Shown in pieces: positions 8,819 through 17,525 of a stretch of 64,000 bases of DNA. How positions within the stretch are numbered: position 1 is the stretch's first letter; the number at the start of each line of letters is the position of its first letter. The notes beneath the pieces were generated by a model that worked only from the letters and a program-made list of their open reading frames with translations, ran no database searches and had not been told where the DNA came from. The position numbers and the translations under genes are program-made. The DNA is from an uncultured Tateyamaria sp. (GTDB taxonomy: Bacteria > Pseudomonadota > Alphaproteobacteria > Rhodobacterales > Rhodobacteraceae): assembly GCF_947487805.1 (NCBI RefSeq), contig NZ_CANKXW010000001.1, positions 999,580-1,063,579 of the forward strand, read 5' to 3'.

Positions 8819-10738
8819 TTGGGAAACGCACGTAATATTGCCTTTTGGGTGGTTCTGTTCCTGCTGATCTTGGCCTTGTTCAACCTGTTTGGCGGGTCGG
8901 GCAACACGCTGCAAAGCCGTGAGATCAGCTATTCCGAGTTTGTGGACGCCGTCGAAGACGGATCGGTCAGCAATGTGACGCTGGACGGCGAACAGGTCCG
9001 GTTCCGCCGCGGGACCGAGGATTTCGTCACGATCAAGCCCGAGGATGCCGAGGTCACAGACCTGTTGATCGCCAACGACATCCCAGTGCGTGCGGAGCAA
9101 CAACAGCAATCGGGCTTCCAGACATTCATCGTGTCGCTCTTGCCCTTCCTGCTGCTGATCGGTGTTTGGGTCTATTTCATGAACCGCATGCAGGGCGGCG
9201 GCAAAGGCGGCGCCATGGGCTTTGGCAAGTCCAAGGCCAAGATGCTGACCGAAAAGCATGGGCGCGTGACGTTCGACGACGTGGCGGGCATCGACGAAGC
9301 CAAGGACGAGCTGGACGAGATCGTGGAATTCCTGCGCAACCCGCAGAAATTCTCGCGCCTCGGCGGCAAGATCCCCAAGGGCGCGCTGTTGGTGGGCCCT
9401 CCGGGTACGGGTAAGACGCTGCTGGCGCGGGCCGTGGCCGGTGAAGCGGGTGTGCCGTTCTTTACCATCTCGGGCTCTGACTTTGTCGAGATGTTCGTGG
9501 GCGTGGGTGCATCCCGTGTGCGCGACATGTTCGAGCAGGCCAAGAAAAACGCGCCCTGCATCGTGTTCATCGACGAGATTGACGCCGTAGGTCGCCACCG
9601 GGGTGCCGGCTATGGCGGCGGCAACGACGAGCGCGAACAGACGTTGAACCAGCTGCTGGTTGAGATGGACGGTTTTGAGGCGAACGAAGGTGTGATCATC
9701 ATCGCCGCCACCAACCGTAAGGACGTTCTTGACCCCGCGCTGTTGCGCCCCGGTCGTTTTGACCGTCAGGTCACCGTGGGCAACCCGGACATTAAGGGCC
9801 GCGAGAAGATATTGGGCGTGCATGCGCGCAAGACACCGCTGGGCCCGGACGTTGATCTGCGCATCATTGCGCGCGGCACGCCCGGTTTTTCTGGCGCCGA
9901 TCTGGCCAACCTTGTGAACGAAGCGGCGTTGATGGCGGCACGGATCGGGCGGCGGTTTGTGACGATGCTGGATTTCGAGAGCGCCAAGGACAAGGTCATG
10001 ATGGGGCCCGAGCGCCGCAGCATGGTCATGACGGCCGAGCAGAAGGAAATGACCGCCTATCACGAGGCAGGGCACGCGTTGGTGGGGCATCTGCTGCCCA
10101 AATGTGACCCTGTCTACAAGGCGACAATCATTCCGCGTGGCGGTGCATTGGGCATGGTGATGAGCCTGCCCGAGATGGACCGGCTGAACATGTTCAAGGA
10201 TGAATGCCACCAGCGTCTGGCCATGACCATGGCGGGCAAGGCGGCGGAGATCCACAAATACGGACCCGATTCCGTGTCGAACGGCCCGGCGGGCGACATC
10301 CAGCAGGCCAGCGCGCTGGCCCGTGCGATGGTGCTGCAATGGGGCATGTCGGACAAGGTCGGCAATATCGACTATTCCGAAGCGGCGCAGGGCTATCAGG
10401 GCAACACCGGTGGTTTCTCGGTCTCGGCCAACACCAAGGAGTTGGTGGAGCAAGAGGTGCAGCGGTTCATTCAGGACGGCTATGAGTGGGCGCTGAAGAT
10501 CATTCAGGAGAACGAGGAACAGTTCGAGCGTCTGGCCCAGGGCCTGTTGGAATACGAAACGCTGACCGGCGAAGAGATCGCGCGGGTGATGAACGGCGAG
10601 CCGCCGCAAAGCCCCGATGACGAGGATGGCGGGTCCAAGGTTGAGGACAAGAAACCCAGCCTGACCGCGATCCCCAAGGCCAAGAAGAAATCCGGCCCCT
10701 CGGGCGATGGCGGGATGGAGCCTGAACCCACCGGCTGA
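8819..10738 (+). CDS. ftsH: FtsH, membrane AAA+ zinc metalloprotease
   Basis: A 639-residue quality-control protease. An N-terminal membrane segment (residues 8-27) and a second at about 102-122 flank a short periplasmic domain. The AAA module follows, with Walker A GPPGTGKT (193-200), Walker [12 protein letters not shown] and the second region of homology. The zinc site HEAGH is at 415-419. It degrades misfolded membrane proteins and unstable cytosolic regulators. The TTG at 8819 is chosen because CAGGAG (8806-8811) lies 7 nt upstream and it gives the usual N-terminus MGNARN. A GTG at 8795 in frame would add eight basic residues and lacks a ribosome site. Confidence 0.96.
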   Translation: MGNARNIAFWVVLFLLILALFNLFGGSGNTLQSREISYSEFVDAVEDGSVSNVTLDGEQVRFRRGTEDFVTIKPEDAEVTDLLIANDIPVRAEQQQQSGFQTFIVSLLPFLLLIGVWVYFMNRMQGGGKGGAMGFGKSKAKMLTEKHGRVTFDDVAGIDEAKDELDEIVEFLRNPQKFSRLGGKIPKGALLVGPPGTGKTLLARAVAGEAGVPFFTISGSDFVEMFVGVGASRVRDMFEQAKKNAPCIVFIDEIDAVGRHRGAGYGGGNDEREQTLNQLLVEMDGFEANEGVIIIAATNRKDVLDPALLRPGRFDRQVTVGNPDIKGREKILGVHARKTPLGPDVDLRIIARGTPGFSGADLANLVNEAALMAARIGRRFVTMLDFESAKDKVMMGPERRSMVMTAEQKEMTAYHEAGHALVGHLLPKCDPVYKATIIPRGGALGMVMSLPEMDRLNMFKDECHQRLAMTMAGKAAEIHKYGPDSVSNGPAGDIQQASALARAMVLQWGMSDKVGNIDYSEAAQGYQGNTGGFSVSANTKELVEQEVQRFIQDGYEWALKIIQENEEQFERLAQGLLEYETLTGEEIARVMNGEPPQSPDDEDGGSKVEDKKPSLTAIPKAKKKSGPSGDGGMEPEPTG

Positions 10739-10760
10739 TCCGACGCCATAACCAACTCTG

Positions 10761-10789
10761 AAAGGCCCGCCCATGATGGCGGGCCTTTT
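10761..10789 (+). terminator. rho-independent terminator after ftsH
   Basis: Perfect 11-bp stem AAAGGCCCGCC / GGCGGGCCTTT around a CATGAT loop, ending in TTTT. It starts 22 bp after the ftsH stop. Confidence 0.85.
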
Positions 10790-10857
10790 GCGTCCGGGGT
10801 GTTCACGTCTGTGCCAGCGGGGTTGTGGCAGCGGGGTCGGTGCGGCAGATAGGAACC

Positions 10858-11463
10858 ATGCAGTTCCTTACCTTTCCCCTGCGGTCGCTGACATTGTTCT
10901 ATGCCCTGTTGCTGTGGCCCGGGCGCTATGCGTTCTGGGGCGTGGTCGATACCGCCGCCTATTACCCGGCGCTGATGTATGACAGCGGCGTCTGGAGCAT
11001 CCGCCTGCTGATCGCGGCGCTGGCGGTGACGCCCGTTCTGTTGGCGATCAATCGCATTGGGCGTGGGCAGACGCTGGGCCGTTGGTTGCTGCCGCGGCGC
11101 AGGCATCTGGGCATTGCGTCGGCGCTCTATGCCGGGGTGCACCTGTTTCATTACCTGCGTGCTGTTGGTGGGTTGGGCGCGGTGGTGTTCGACCTGCGCC
11201 TGCTGGCCTATCAGACTGGGTGGGCCAGCCTGATCATCCTCGGTGCTTTGGCTGCGACGTCCAACGCGCGTGCGGTCCGGGCGATGGGACGGGGGTGGAA
11301 GCGGCTGCATCTGTGGGTCTATCCGGCGGGGGCGTTGGCGCTGTGGCACTGGTATCTGCTGGATTGGTACACGGGCCGCGTTCTGTTCTGGTGCGCGATC
11401 TTTGCGGTGCCCATCATCGCCAAATGGGGTCTGCGACGGCTGCGCGGGCGGCTTTTTGCCTGA
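10858..11463 (+). CDS. MsrQ/YedZ-like heme-binding membrane protein
   Basis: A 201-residue integral membrane protein with about six membrane segments and the ferric-reductase-like transmembrane pattern. Histidines placed for b-heme binding are H83, H95 and H98 (RRRHLGIASALYAGVHLFHY) and H151 and H164 (KRLHLWVYPAGALALWHWYL). MsrQ passes quinol electrons to the periplasmic molybdoprotein MsrP, which repairs oxidised methionines. No msrP neighbour is present in the window, although a MOSC protein, a fold often linked to molybdenum cofactors, follows directly. The ATG at 10858 is preferred over an upstream in-frame GTG at 10825. The gene follows the ftsH terminator. Confidence 0.75.
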   Translation: MQFLTFPLRSLTLFYALLLWPGRYAFWGVVDTAAYYPALMYDSGVWSIRLLIAALAVTPVLLAINRIGRGQTLGRWLLPRRRHLGIASALYAGVHLFHYLRAVGGLGAVVFDLRLLAYQTGWASLIILGALAATSNARAVRAMGRGWKRLHLWVYPAGALALWHWYLLDWYTGRVLFWCAIFAVPIIAKWGLRRLRGRLFA

Positions 11464-11557
11464 CAGATCACGAAATGTGGGGCGGGGGTAAGGAAACGTC
11501 ATTGGCGTTGCGCGCATTGCGCTGCTAGCACATGGGCAGACCAGAAGGAGACCACCG

Positions 11558-12157
11558 ATGCCCGCGCTCAAACCCACGTTATTTCAGGCCCGTATCACCT
11601 GGTTGGGCTGTGTGGCCGACCGACAGGAGAGCCTGCGCGCCGTGTCGGTGGACGCGGTGGAGGCGACGCTTGACGGGTTTCCGGGCGAAGCGCACGGAGG
11701 GGCGACGCGCCCGGCCTGTGTGCGGGTCGCGACGCAATACCCCGAGGGCACACCGATCCGGAACGTGCGGCAATTGTCGATCCTGAGTGCGGAAGAATTG
11801 GCGCTAACGGCGGAGGCCATGGGTCTTGATGCGATTGATCCGGCTTGGGTCGGTGCGTCGATGGTGATCGAGGGTATCCCCGAGTTCACCAAGGTGCCGC
11901 CATCCTCGCGCCTGATGGCACCCAGCGGAGCGGGGATCGCGATCGACATGGAGAACCGCCCCTGCATCTTTCCGGGCAAGGAGATCGAGCGCGAGGCCAA
12001 GGGCTTTGGCAAGCTCTACAAGCCTGCCGCGAAGGACCGGCGCGGTGTGACGGGCTGGGTCGAATATGGCGGACGGCTGGCGGTGGGTGACGTGCTGACG
12101 CTGCATGTTCCGGATCAGCAGGTCTGGAGCCACCTGGAGGCGGCGCGCGCGGGCTGA
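11558..12157 (+). CDS. MOSC domain-containing protein
   Basis: A 199-residue single-domain protein resembling MOSC sulfurase-superfamily members. Recognisable pieces are GGATRPACVR near residue 48, RNVRQLSILSAEE, and LMAPSGAGIAIDMENRPC followed by an IE...KGF stretch. MOSC domains bind molybdenum cofactor or act as sulfur carriers in cofactor maturation; some confer resistance to base analogues. The ATG follows AGAAGGAG. Its position after an MsrQ-like gene is suggestive but not proof of a shared job. The substrate is unknown. Confidence 0.8.
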   Translation: MPALKPTLFQARITWLGCVADRQESLRAVSVDAVEATLDGFPGEAHGGATRPACVRVATQYPEGTPIRNVRQLSILSAEELALTAEAMGLDAIDPAWVGASMVIEGIPEFTKVPPSSRLMAPSGAGIAIDMENRPCIFPGKEIEREAKGFGKLYKPAAKDRRGVTGWVEYGGRLAVGDVLTLHVPDQQVWSHLEAARAG

Positions 12158-12225
12158 GGCGCGCAGACCACAGGCGCGGCAGATACCGCAGAGAAGCATT
12201 TGGCCGAGGCCTGCACGGACTTGAT

Positions 12226-12996
12226 TTGATCCGCCCCCATCGGGCAACGTTCGCGGCAATAGTTTTATTGCGGATTTTTGCCTTGATCGATCCATATCAA
12301 ATCGCCGGGTATTTTGGCGTTGCGTTTTATCTTGGAAGCTATGCGTTGCTGCAACTGGGCCTGCTCAAGGGTAGCAGTTACACCTACGCACTGATGAACC
12401 TTACGGCAGCGTCGCTTGTTCTGGTGTCGCTGGCCACGGGCTGGAACCTGTTTTCGGCGATCATCCAGATCAGCTGGATCACCCTGTCGATGGTGGGCAT
12501 GGTGCGGGTGTGGATCCTGACCAGCGGGTTGCGGTTCACGGATGAGGAACAGGCGCTGATCGATGCGCATTTCCCGACCATCCGCCGGATCGACGCGCGC
12601 ACGTTGATGCGGGCAGGCGTGTGGCAGGATCTGGAGCCCGGTGCGCCGCTGACCGTGCAGGGCGAGCCGGTGCAGCAGCTGAGCTATATCGCGCAAGGTG
12701 GTGTCGATATCGATCTGGGCGGTCAGTTCATCGCGGATGTGGGGGCGGGCGGCCTGATCGGAGAGATGGGCTGTATGCAGAGCGCGCCCGCCAGCGCGAG
12801 CGTGTCCACCAACCGGCCATCACGCATCTTTGTGCTGCGCTCGGACGTGCTGCGGCGTCTGGTCAAGCGCAATCCGGATTTGGGCGCGCATCTGGAGTTC
12901 GCATTTGCGGGCAACACGCGGGCCAAGCTGATGGCGACAAACGCGCGACTCGAAGAGCAGTTGAAAGCACGAAACCTTGTTGCCGCAGCGCCCTAG
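12226..12996 (+). CDS. membrane protein with cyclic-nucleotide-binding-like domain
   Basis: A 256-residue protein. The N-terminal half has three membrane helices (about residues 8-95, including YQIAGYFGVAFYLGSYALLQLG). The C-terminal half (about 115-235) is a cupin-like CNBD fold with SYIAQGGVDIDLGG and GGLIGEMGCMQSAPASASV. The phosphate-binding cassette lacks the usual P-R-x-A arginine (here PASA), so cAMP/cGMP binding is doubtful. The layout recalls bacterial Popeye-like proteins. The start is uncertain: TTG at 12226 is the first possible codon, and other TTGs follow. No clear ribosome site is seen. Confidence 0.7.
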   Translation: MIRPHRATFAAIVLLRIFALIDPYQIAGYFGVAFYLGSYALLQLGLLKGSSYTYALMNLTAASLVLVSLATGWNLFSAIIQISWITLSMVGMVRVWILTSGLRFTDEEQALIDAHFPTIRRIDARTLMRAGVWQDLEPGAPLTVQGEPVQQLSYIAQGGVDIDLGGQFIADVGAGGLIGEMGCMQSAPASASVSTNRPSRIFVLRSDVLRRLVKRNPDLGAHLEFAFAGNTRAKLMATNARLEEQLKARNLVAAAP

Positions 12997-13063
12997 CCGT
13001 TTCCGAAATGAAACTTGCGCACGTCTGCGCGGCGCAACATCGCGTTGAAATGTCGGAATTGCA

Positions 13064-13084
13064 CGCATGCCCCCTAGGCATGCG
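13064..13084. promoter_or_regulatory. palindrome in the fhs leader
   Basis: CGCATGCC, a 5-nt loop CCCTA, then GGCATGCG, an 8-bp perfect stem 52 bp upstream of the fhs start. It could be a regulator site or a weak terminator of the upstream gene (no T-run). Confidence 0.4.
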
Positions 13085-13135
13085 CCTGTATGCAGGCCAC
13101 GACAGACGGACCCAATTCACACGGCGGGGAGCACC

Positions 13136-14812
13136 ATGGCCTATAAATCCGACATCGAAATCGCACGCGAGGCGAACAAGAAACCGATCCAGGAGATCGG
13201 CGCCAAGCTGGGGATTTCCAGCGATGATCTGCTGCCCTACGGCCACGACAAGGCCAAGGTCAGCCAGTCGTTCATCAACGGCGTGCAGGACCGCGAAAAC
13301 GGCAAACTGATCCTTGTCACCGCGATCAACCCCACGCCTGCGGGCGAGGGCAAGACCACGACGACCGTGGGTCTTGGCGACGGTCTGAACCGCATCGGCA
13401 AGAACGCCTGCGTCTGTATCCGCGAGGCATCGCTTGGCCCGAACTTTGGCATGAAGGGCGGGGCTGCTGGTGGCGGTTATGCACAGATCGTGCCGATGGA
13501 AGAAATGAACCTGCACTTTACCGGGGACTTCCACGCCATCACATCGGCGCACTCGCTGCTGTCCGCCATGATCGACAACCACATCTATTGGGGCAATGCC
13601 CTCGAGATCGACACGCGCCGCGTGGTGTGGCGCCGTGTGGTCGACATGAACGACCGCGCGCTGCGCCAGATCACGGCCAGCCTGGGCGGGGTCGCCAATG
13701 GCTTCCCACGCGAGGCGGGCTTCGACATCACCGTGGCGTCCGAGGTCATGGCGATCCTGTGTCTGGCCAAGGATCTCAAGGACCTGCAAAAGCGTCTGGG
13801 TGACATGATCGTGGCCTATCGCCGCGACCGTTCGCCGGTCTTTGCGCGCGACATCAAGGCCGATGGCGCGATGACCGTCCTGCTCAAGGACGCGATGCAG
13901 CCGAACCTGGTGCAGACGCTGGAAAACAACCCGGCCTTTGTGCATGGCGGCCCGTTTGCCAACATCGCGCATGGCTGTAACTCGGTCATCGCGACGACGA
14001 CAGCGTTGAAACTGGCCGACTATGTTGTGACCGAAGCCGGGTTTGGTGCCGATCTGGGTGCTGAGAAGTTCATGAACATCAAGTGCCGCAAGGCGGGGCT
14101 AGCCCCGTCGGTGGTGGTCTGTGTGGCCACGGTGCGTGCGATGAAGATGAACGGCGGCGTGGCCAAGGCGGATCTGGGCGCAGAGAACGTGGATGCAGTC
14201 AAGGCCGGGTGCCCGAACCTGGGTCGTCACATCGAGAACCTCAAATCCTTTGGCGTGCCGGTTGTGGTTGCGATCAACCACTTTGTTACGGACACTGACG
14301 CCGAAGTGCAGGCGGTCAAGGATTTCGTCGCCGCACAAGGTGCCGAAGCCATCCTGTCGCGCCACTGGGAGCTGGGGTCCGAAGGATCCGCGGATCTTGC
14401 GACCAAGGTGGCCGAACTGGCCGATGCGGACACCGCAAACTTTGCGCCGATCTATCCCGACGAGATGCCGCTGGCCGAAAAGATCCAGACCATCGCCAAG
14501 CGCATTTACCGTGCGGACGAGGCCTTGATGGATCAGAAGATCCGCGATCAGCTGAAGCTGTGGGAAGAACAGGGATACGGCCATCTGCCGGTCTGTATGG
14601 CAAAAACGCAGTACTCGTTCTCGACCGATCCGAACCTGCGCGGTGCGCCCACGGGCCATTCGGTGCCGGTGCGCGAAGTGCGCCTGTCGGCTGGTGCCGG
14701 ATTCATCGTCGCGGTCTGTGGTGAGATCATGACCATGCCGGGCCTGCCGCGTGTGCCGTCTGCTGAAAACATCATGCTGAACGACGCAGGCCAGATCGAA
14801 GGACTGTTCTGA
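13136..14812 (+). CDS. fhs: formate--tetrahydrofolate ligase
   Basis: A 558-residue enzyme that makes 10-formyl-tetrahydrofolate from formate, ATP and THF. The ATP-binding loop [19 protein letters not shown] is at about residues 66-84. Other family signatures are [20 protein letters not shown] and a C-terminal [12 protein letters not shown]. The ATG at 13136 has GGGGAG upstream and gives the usual [10 protein letters not shown] start; the frame is open upstream to 13067 without family similarity. With folD 650 bp downstream it forms the C1-folate interconversion module that lets marine Rhodobacterales oxidise or assimilate one-carbon units. Confidence 0.97.
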   Translation: MAYKSDIEIAREANKKPIQEIGAKLGISSDDLLPYGHDKAKVSQSFINGVQDRENGKLILVTAINPTPAGEGKTTTTVGLGDGLNRIGKNACVCIREASLGPNFGMKGGAAGGGYAQIVPMEEMNLHFTGDFHAITSAHSLLSAMIDNHIYWGNALEIDTRRVVWRRVVDMNDRALRQITASLGGVANGFPREAGFDITVASEVMAILCLAKDLKDLQKRLGDMIVAYRRDRSPVFARDIKADGAMTVLLKDAMQPNLVQTLENNPAFVHGGPFANIAHGCNSVIATTTALKLADYVVTEAGFGADLGAEKFMNIKCRKAGLAPSVVVCVATVRAMKMNGGVAKADLGAENVDAVKAGCPNLGRHIENLKSFGVPVVVAINHFVTDTDAEVQAVKDFVAAQGAEAILSRHWELGSEGSADLATKVAELADADTANFAPIYPDEMPLAEKIQTIAKRIYRADEALMDQKIRDQLKLWEEQGYGHLPVCMAKTQYSFSTDPNLRGAPTGHSVPVREVRLSAGAGFIVAVCGEIMTMPGLPRVPSAENIMLNDAGQIEGLF

Positions 14813-14825
14813 AGCAGAGACGTGC

Positions 14826-14846
14826 GGTGCGCGCCAAGCGCGCACC
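14826..14846. repeat. GGTGCGCG / CGCGCACC hairpin after fhs
   Basis: A 9-bp stem with a CAA loop, followed by CTACG, 14 bp after the fhs stop. The form resembles GTAGGGTGCGCG-type intergenic palindromes that I associate with Rhodobacterales. It has no T-run, so it is either a repeat element or an mRNA 3'-end stabiliser. Confidence 0.5.
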
Positions 14847-14962
14847 CTACGCCTGCGTGATGTTTCCGTGCACTCACGATGTGGGTAGAGCGGTGTAATG
14901 CGATTGACCCGGGGGCCTCTGACCGTCCAGCCTGTTGTGCAGTGACCGAAGGAGGAAAGACC

Positions 14963-15439
14963 ATGACCAGACTGTTCGCCCTGATCCTCAGCCTGATGGC
15001 TGTGACCGTAACGCCCGCCGCGGCGAGTGATCGGTATGAAGGGTATTATTACCCCGAGATCACATCGACCGAAACGTTTACCCGCGTGATCCGCGAAGCG
15101 CCGCAATCCAGCAAAGGTGTTCGCGTGGAGTTCGTGACCAACCTGACCGTGGCGCAGCTGGCCGCCCCCGAAAGCCCGCGTTTCGTGTTCTTTGCCAAGG
15201 GGGATGACGCGCGGCACCTGACGGTCATTGCCCTTGATGACGACGTGTTTTCGACCCTGTTCCGGGCCCGTGCGGTGCTGGCGCAGATGACGTCGAACAT
15301 GCGCAACAACGAGTTTTTCCGCCAGCAGAACCTCCAGTTCGTGGCGACGTTTTTCGACCTTTTGCAGTTCATGGAATTCGACACGCTGGTGATCAGTGAC
15401 GGCGAGACATGGGCGCATGAGGTGACTTTCACGCGATGA
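14963..15439 (+). CDS. secreted protein of unknown function
   Basis: A 158-residue protein with a clear signal peptide (residues 1-22, MTRLFALILSLMAVTVTPAA) and a mature part of about 136 residues without Cys. Visible pieces are YEGYYYPEITSTETFTRV, LDDDVFSTLFRARAVLAQM and a C-terminal LVISDGETWAHEVTFTR. The ATG follows GGAGGAAAG at good spacing. It lies between fhs and folD, ending 17 bp before folD, and is probably co-transcribed with folD. I do not recognise the family; a periplasmic location is the only inference. Confidence 0.75.
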   Translation: MTRLFALILSLMAVTVTPAAASDRYEGYYYPEITSTETFTRVIREAPQSSKGVRVEFVTNLTVAQLAAPESPRFVFFAKGDDARHLTVIALDDDVFSTLFRARAVLAQMTSNMRNNEFFRQQNLQFVATFFDLLQFMEFDTLVISDGETWAHEVTFTR

Positions 15440-15456
15440 ACTGAGAAGGAACGGCG

Positions 15457-16356
15457 ATGACCGCGACGACCATTGATGGCAAGGCCTTTGCGGCCAAGGT
15501 ACGCAGCGATGTGGCAGCCCATGTCACACGGCTGAAGGAGGACCACGGGATCACGCCCGGTCTGGCGGTCATTCTGGTGGGCGAGAACCCCGCGAGCGAG
15601 GTTTATGTCGCGGCCAAGCACAAGCAGACCGTCGAGGTCGGCATGGCGTCGTTCGAGCACAAGTTGCCGGCAGACGTGTCCGAGGCGGATCTGTTTGCGC
15701 TGATTGATCAGTTGAATGCGGACCCGACCGTGCATGGCATCCTGTGCCAGTTCCCGGTGCCGGATCATCTGGACGAACGTGCCGTGGTGGCGCGGATCGA
15801 TCCGTCGAAAGATGTGGATGGTTTGAGTGTCGTGAATGCGGGCCTTTTGGCCAGTGGCGAGACCGGTCTGGTGTCGTGCACGCCCTTGGGGTGTTTGATG
15901 CTGCTGCGCGATCAGTTGGGCAATATGTCGGGGATGGAGGCGGTGGTGATTGGCCGCTCGAACCTCTTTGGCAAGCCGATGGGGCAGCTGTTGCTGCGCG
16001 AGAACTGCACCGTGACGATTGCGCATTCGCGCACCAAGGATCTGGCCGAGGTGTGCGCCCGTGCGGATATTCTGGTGGCGGCTGTTGGTCGCGCCGAGAT
16101 GGTCGAGGCCGACTGGATCAAGCCGGGTGCCACGGTCATCGATGTGGGCATCACCCGCGTTCCGCATCCTGAGAAACCCGGCAAGACCAAGCTGCTGGGC
16201 GATGTGAATTTCGCGCAGGCCGTGACCGTCGCCAAGGCCGTGACGCCTGTGCCGGGTGGTGTGGGGCCAATGACCATTGCCTGCTTGCTGGCCAACACGA
16301 TCACCGCTTGTTGCCGCGCGCATGGGCTGGAGGCGCCCGAAGGCCTCACGGCCTAG
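15457..16356 (+). CDS. folD: bifunctional methylene-THF dehydrogenase / methenyl-THF cyclohydrolase
   Basis: A 299-residue enzyme that interconverts 5,10-methylene- and 10-formyl-THF with NADP. The active-site pattern Y50-x3-K54 ([10 protein letters not shown]) and the signature [18 protein letters not shown] are present, with a Rossmann segment [21 protein letters not shown] follows GAGAAGGAACGG. It works with fhs upstream. Its TAG stop overlaps by 4 bp the stop of the convergent thioesterase gene within the palindrome CTAG. Confidence 0.97.
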   Translation: MTATTIDGKAFAAKVRSDVAAHVTRLKEDHGITPGLAVILVGENPASEVYVAAKHKQTVEVGMASFEHKLPADVSEADLFALIDQLNADPTVHGILCQFPVPDHLDERAVVARIDPSKDVDGLSVVNAGLLASGETGLVSCTPLGCLMLLRDQLGNMSGMEAVVIGRSNLFGKPMGQLLLRENCTVTIAHSRTKDLAEVCARADILVAAVGRAEMVEADWIKPGATVIDVGITRVPHPEKPGKTKLLGDVNFAQAVTVAKAVTPVPGGVGPMTIACLLANTITACCRAHGLEAPEGLTA

Positions 16357-16760
16357 GCTCTGACCGGCACCATGGTGCCTTGCAGCACTGCGACGAGGGT
16401 TTCGCGGCCATCCGTGACGGCGAACACCTCGGATGTGACCACGATAAGGCGACGGCCGGGTTTGATGACCCGGCCTTTTGCTATGAGGCGGTCGCCTGTG
16501 GCAGGGGCGGTGAGGTTGATCTTGATCTCTGCGGTGACGACTTCCTGATCGTCCGGCAGGGTGGTGAGCGCGGCGTAGCCCGCGGCACTGTCGCCCAAAC
16601 CAAAGGTCAGCGCGGCATGGGCAAAGCCCTGTTGCTGGCGGCAACCGGGCAGGATCGGGGCGGAGATCGTAACCAGCCCCGGTTCGACTGCGTCCAGCGT
16701 GGCCCCGAAAGTTGTCATCATGCTTTGCCGGGCAAAGCTGGCGGCGATCCGGTTGGTCAT
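16353..16760 (-). CDS. PaaI-family hotdog thioesterase
   Basis: A 135-residue single hotdog domain with the PaaI-type core [20 protein letters not shown], where the canonical G-G-x-x-x-x-L-x-D-x region is altered to Q-G-F-A-H. A C-terminal beta segment ALLQGT-like ending ([11 protein letters not shown]) fits the family. It likely hydrolyses aryl- or acyl-CoA thioesters; the substrate cannot be told. Its start overlaps the end of pdeM by 4 bp (ATGG...TGA arrangement at 16757-16760), so it is probably translated from the pdeM message. Confidence 0.8.
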   Translation of the reverse strand: MTNRIAASFARQSMMTTFGATLDAVEPGLVTISAPILPGCRQQQGFAHAALTFGLGDSAAGYAALTTLPDDQEVVTAEIKINLTAPATGDRLIAKGRVIKPGRRLIVVTSEVFAVTDGRETLVAVLQGTMVPVRA

Positions 16761-17428
16761 GGTCCACCGCGCGGCATGGGCACCTGCACGGGGCGCGCGC
16801 CGGTCATGATGGCAGAGGCGTCGGGGCGCATGAGGCGCGACAGGGTGCTGTCATGGCTACGCAAACCGCCGGTATAGGTGCCATAGGCGGGCATCACCAA
16901 CCGGTCGCTGTCGATCAGGAAGGCGGGGCGCGTGATTGCGCGACCACGCGTTGGCAACGTGGCTTTGGGGTGGTAGTGGCCCGAAACTTCGCCGCTGGCA
17001 CCCGGTTTTGCGATGTGGCGGAAGGTGACGGACCCGATGGGCAGTTCGGCCAGATGGGTGCCACCAAATTCGAGAGGGCCGGGATCGTGGTTGCCTTCGA
17101 TCCAGACCCAGCGGCGACCGGCTTGCAGGCGTGTGATCCAGAGGCGTTCGTCTTCGGGCAGGCTGCGGGCGGCGGAGAGATCGTCAAAGCTGTCGCCAAG
17201 ACAGACGACTGTGCGTGCGTCGGTGGTCTCCAGATCGGAGGCAAGGCGGGTGAGGGTGTCGCGTGTCTCGTAAGGGGGCAGTTGCAGCCCGGACCGGCGG
17301 GCGATGCGTTCGGCCTTGCCCAGATGCAGGTCGGAGACGCAGAGCAGGTTTTGGTCGGGCCAAAAGAGTGCGCCGGAGCCAAGCGCTTTAAGCGCTGCAC
17401 CGGCCAGTGAGAGATCGCACGTGTTCAT
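16757..17428 (-). CDS. pdeM: PdeM, ligase-associated DNA damage response metallophosphoesterase
   Basis: A 223-residue calcineurin-like phosphoesterase. The metal-binding motifs are in order: VSDLHLGK, CLGDSFDD, EGNHD and GHYHPK. This family is found with a DEXH helicase, an exonuclease and an ATP-dependent DNA ligase as a repair module; here only the helicase (97 bp upstream) accompanies it. It sits between the helicase and a thioesterase that overlaps its 3' end. The likely activity is an endonuclease or phosphatase acting on damaged DNA ends. Confidence 0.9.
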   Translation of the reverse strand: MNTCDLSLAGAALKALGSGALFWPDQNLLCVSDLHLGKAERIARRSGLQLPPYETRDTLTRLASDLETTDARTVVCLGDSFDDLSAARSLPEDERLWITRLQAGRRWVWIEGNHDPGPLEFGGTHLAELPIGSVTFRHIAKPGASGEVSGHYHPKATLPTRGRAITRPAFLIDSDRLVMPAYGTYTGGLRSHDSTLSRLMRPDASAIMTGARPVQVPMPRGGP

Positions 17429-17472
17429 ACTTTGTTCATATATGTACGATGTGTTTGCTTCAAGGCTGCCGT

Positions 17473-17520
17473 GGATTGGGGCTCTGCCCCAAACCCCGGA
17501 GTTTCTTTGGCAAGATGAAA
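17473..17520 (-). repeat. Rhodobacterales-type GGGGCTCTGCCCC intergenic repeat
   Basis: TTGGGGC TCT GCCCCAA (17476-17492) is followed by ACCCCGGAGTTTCTTTGGC and AAGATGAAAGAG. I recall near-identical strings scattered between genes in many Rhodobacteraceae genomes. Here it lies right after the helicase stop and before pdeM on the minus strand, where it could act as a terminator or RNA-stabilising hairpin. Confidence 0.6.
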
Positions 17521-17525
17521 GAGCT

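Noticed and set aside
13000-13135. A riboswitch ahead of fhs
   Set aside because: The region holds one short hairpin but no conserved riboswitch core such as THF or glycine aptamer motifs that I can recognise.
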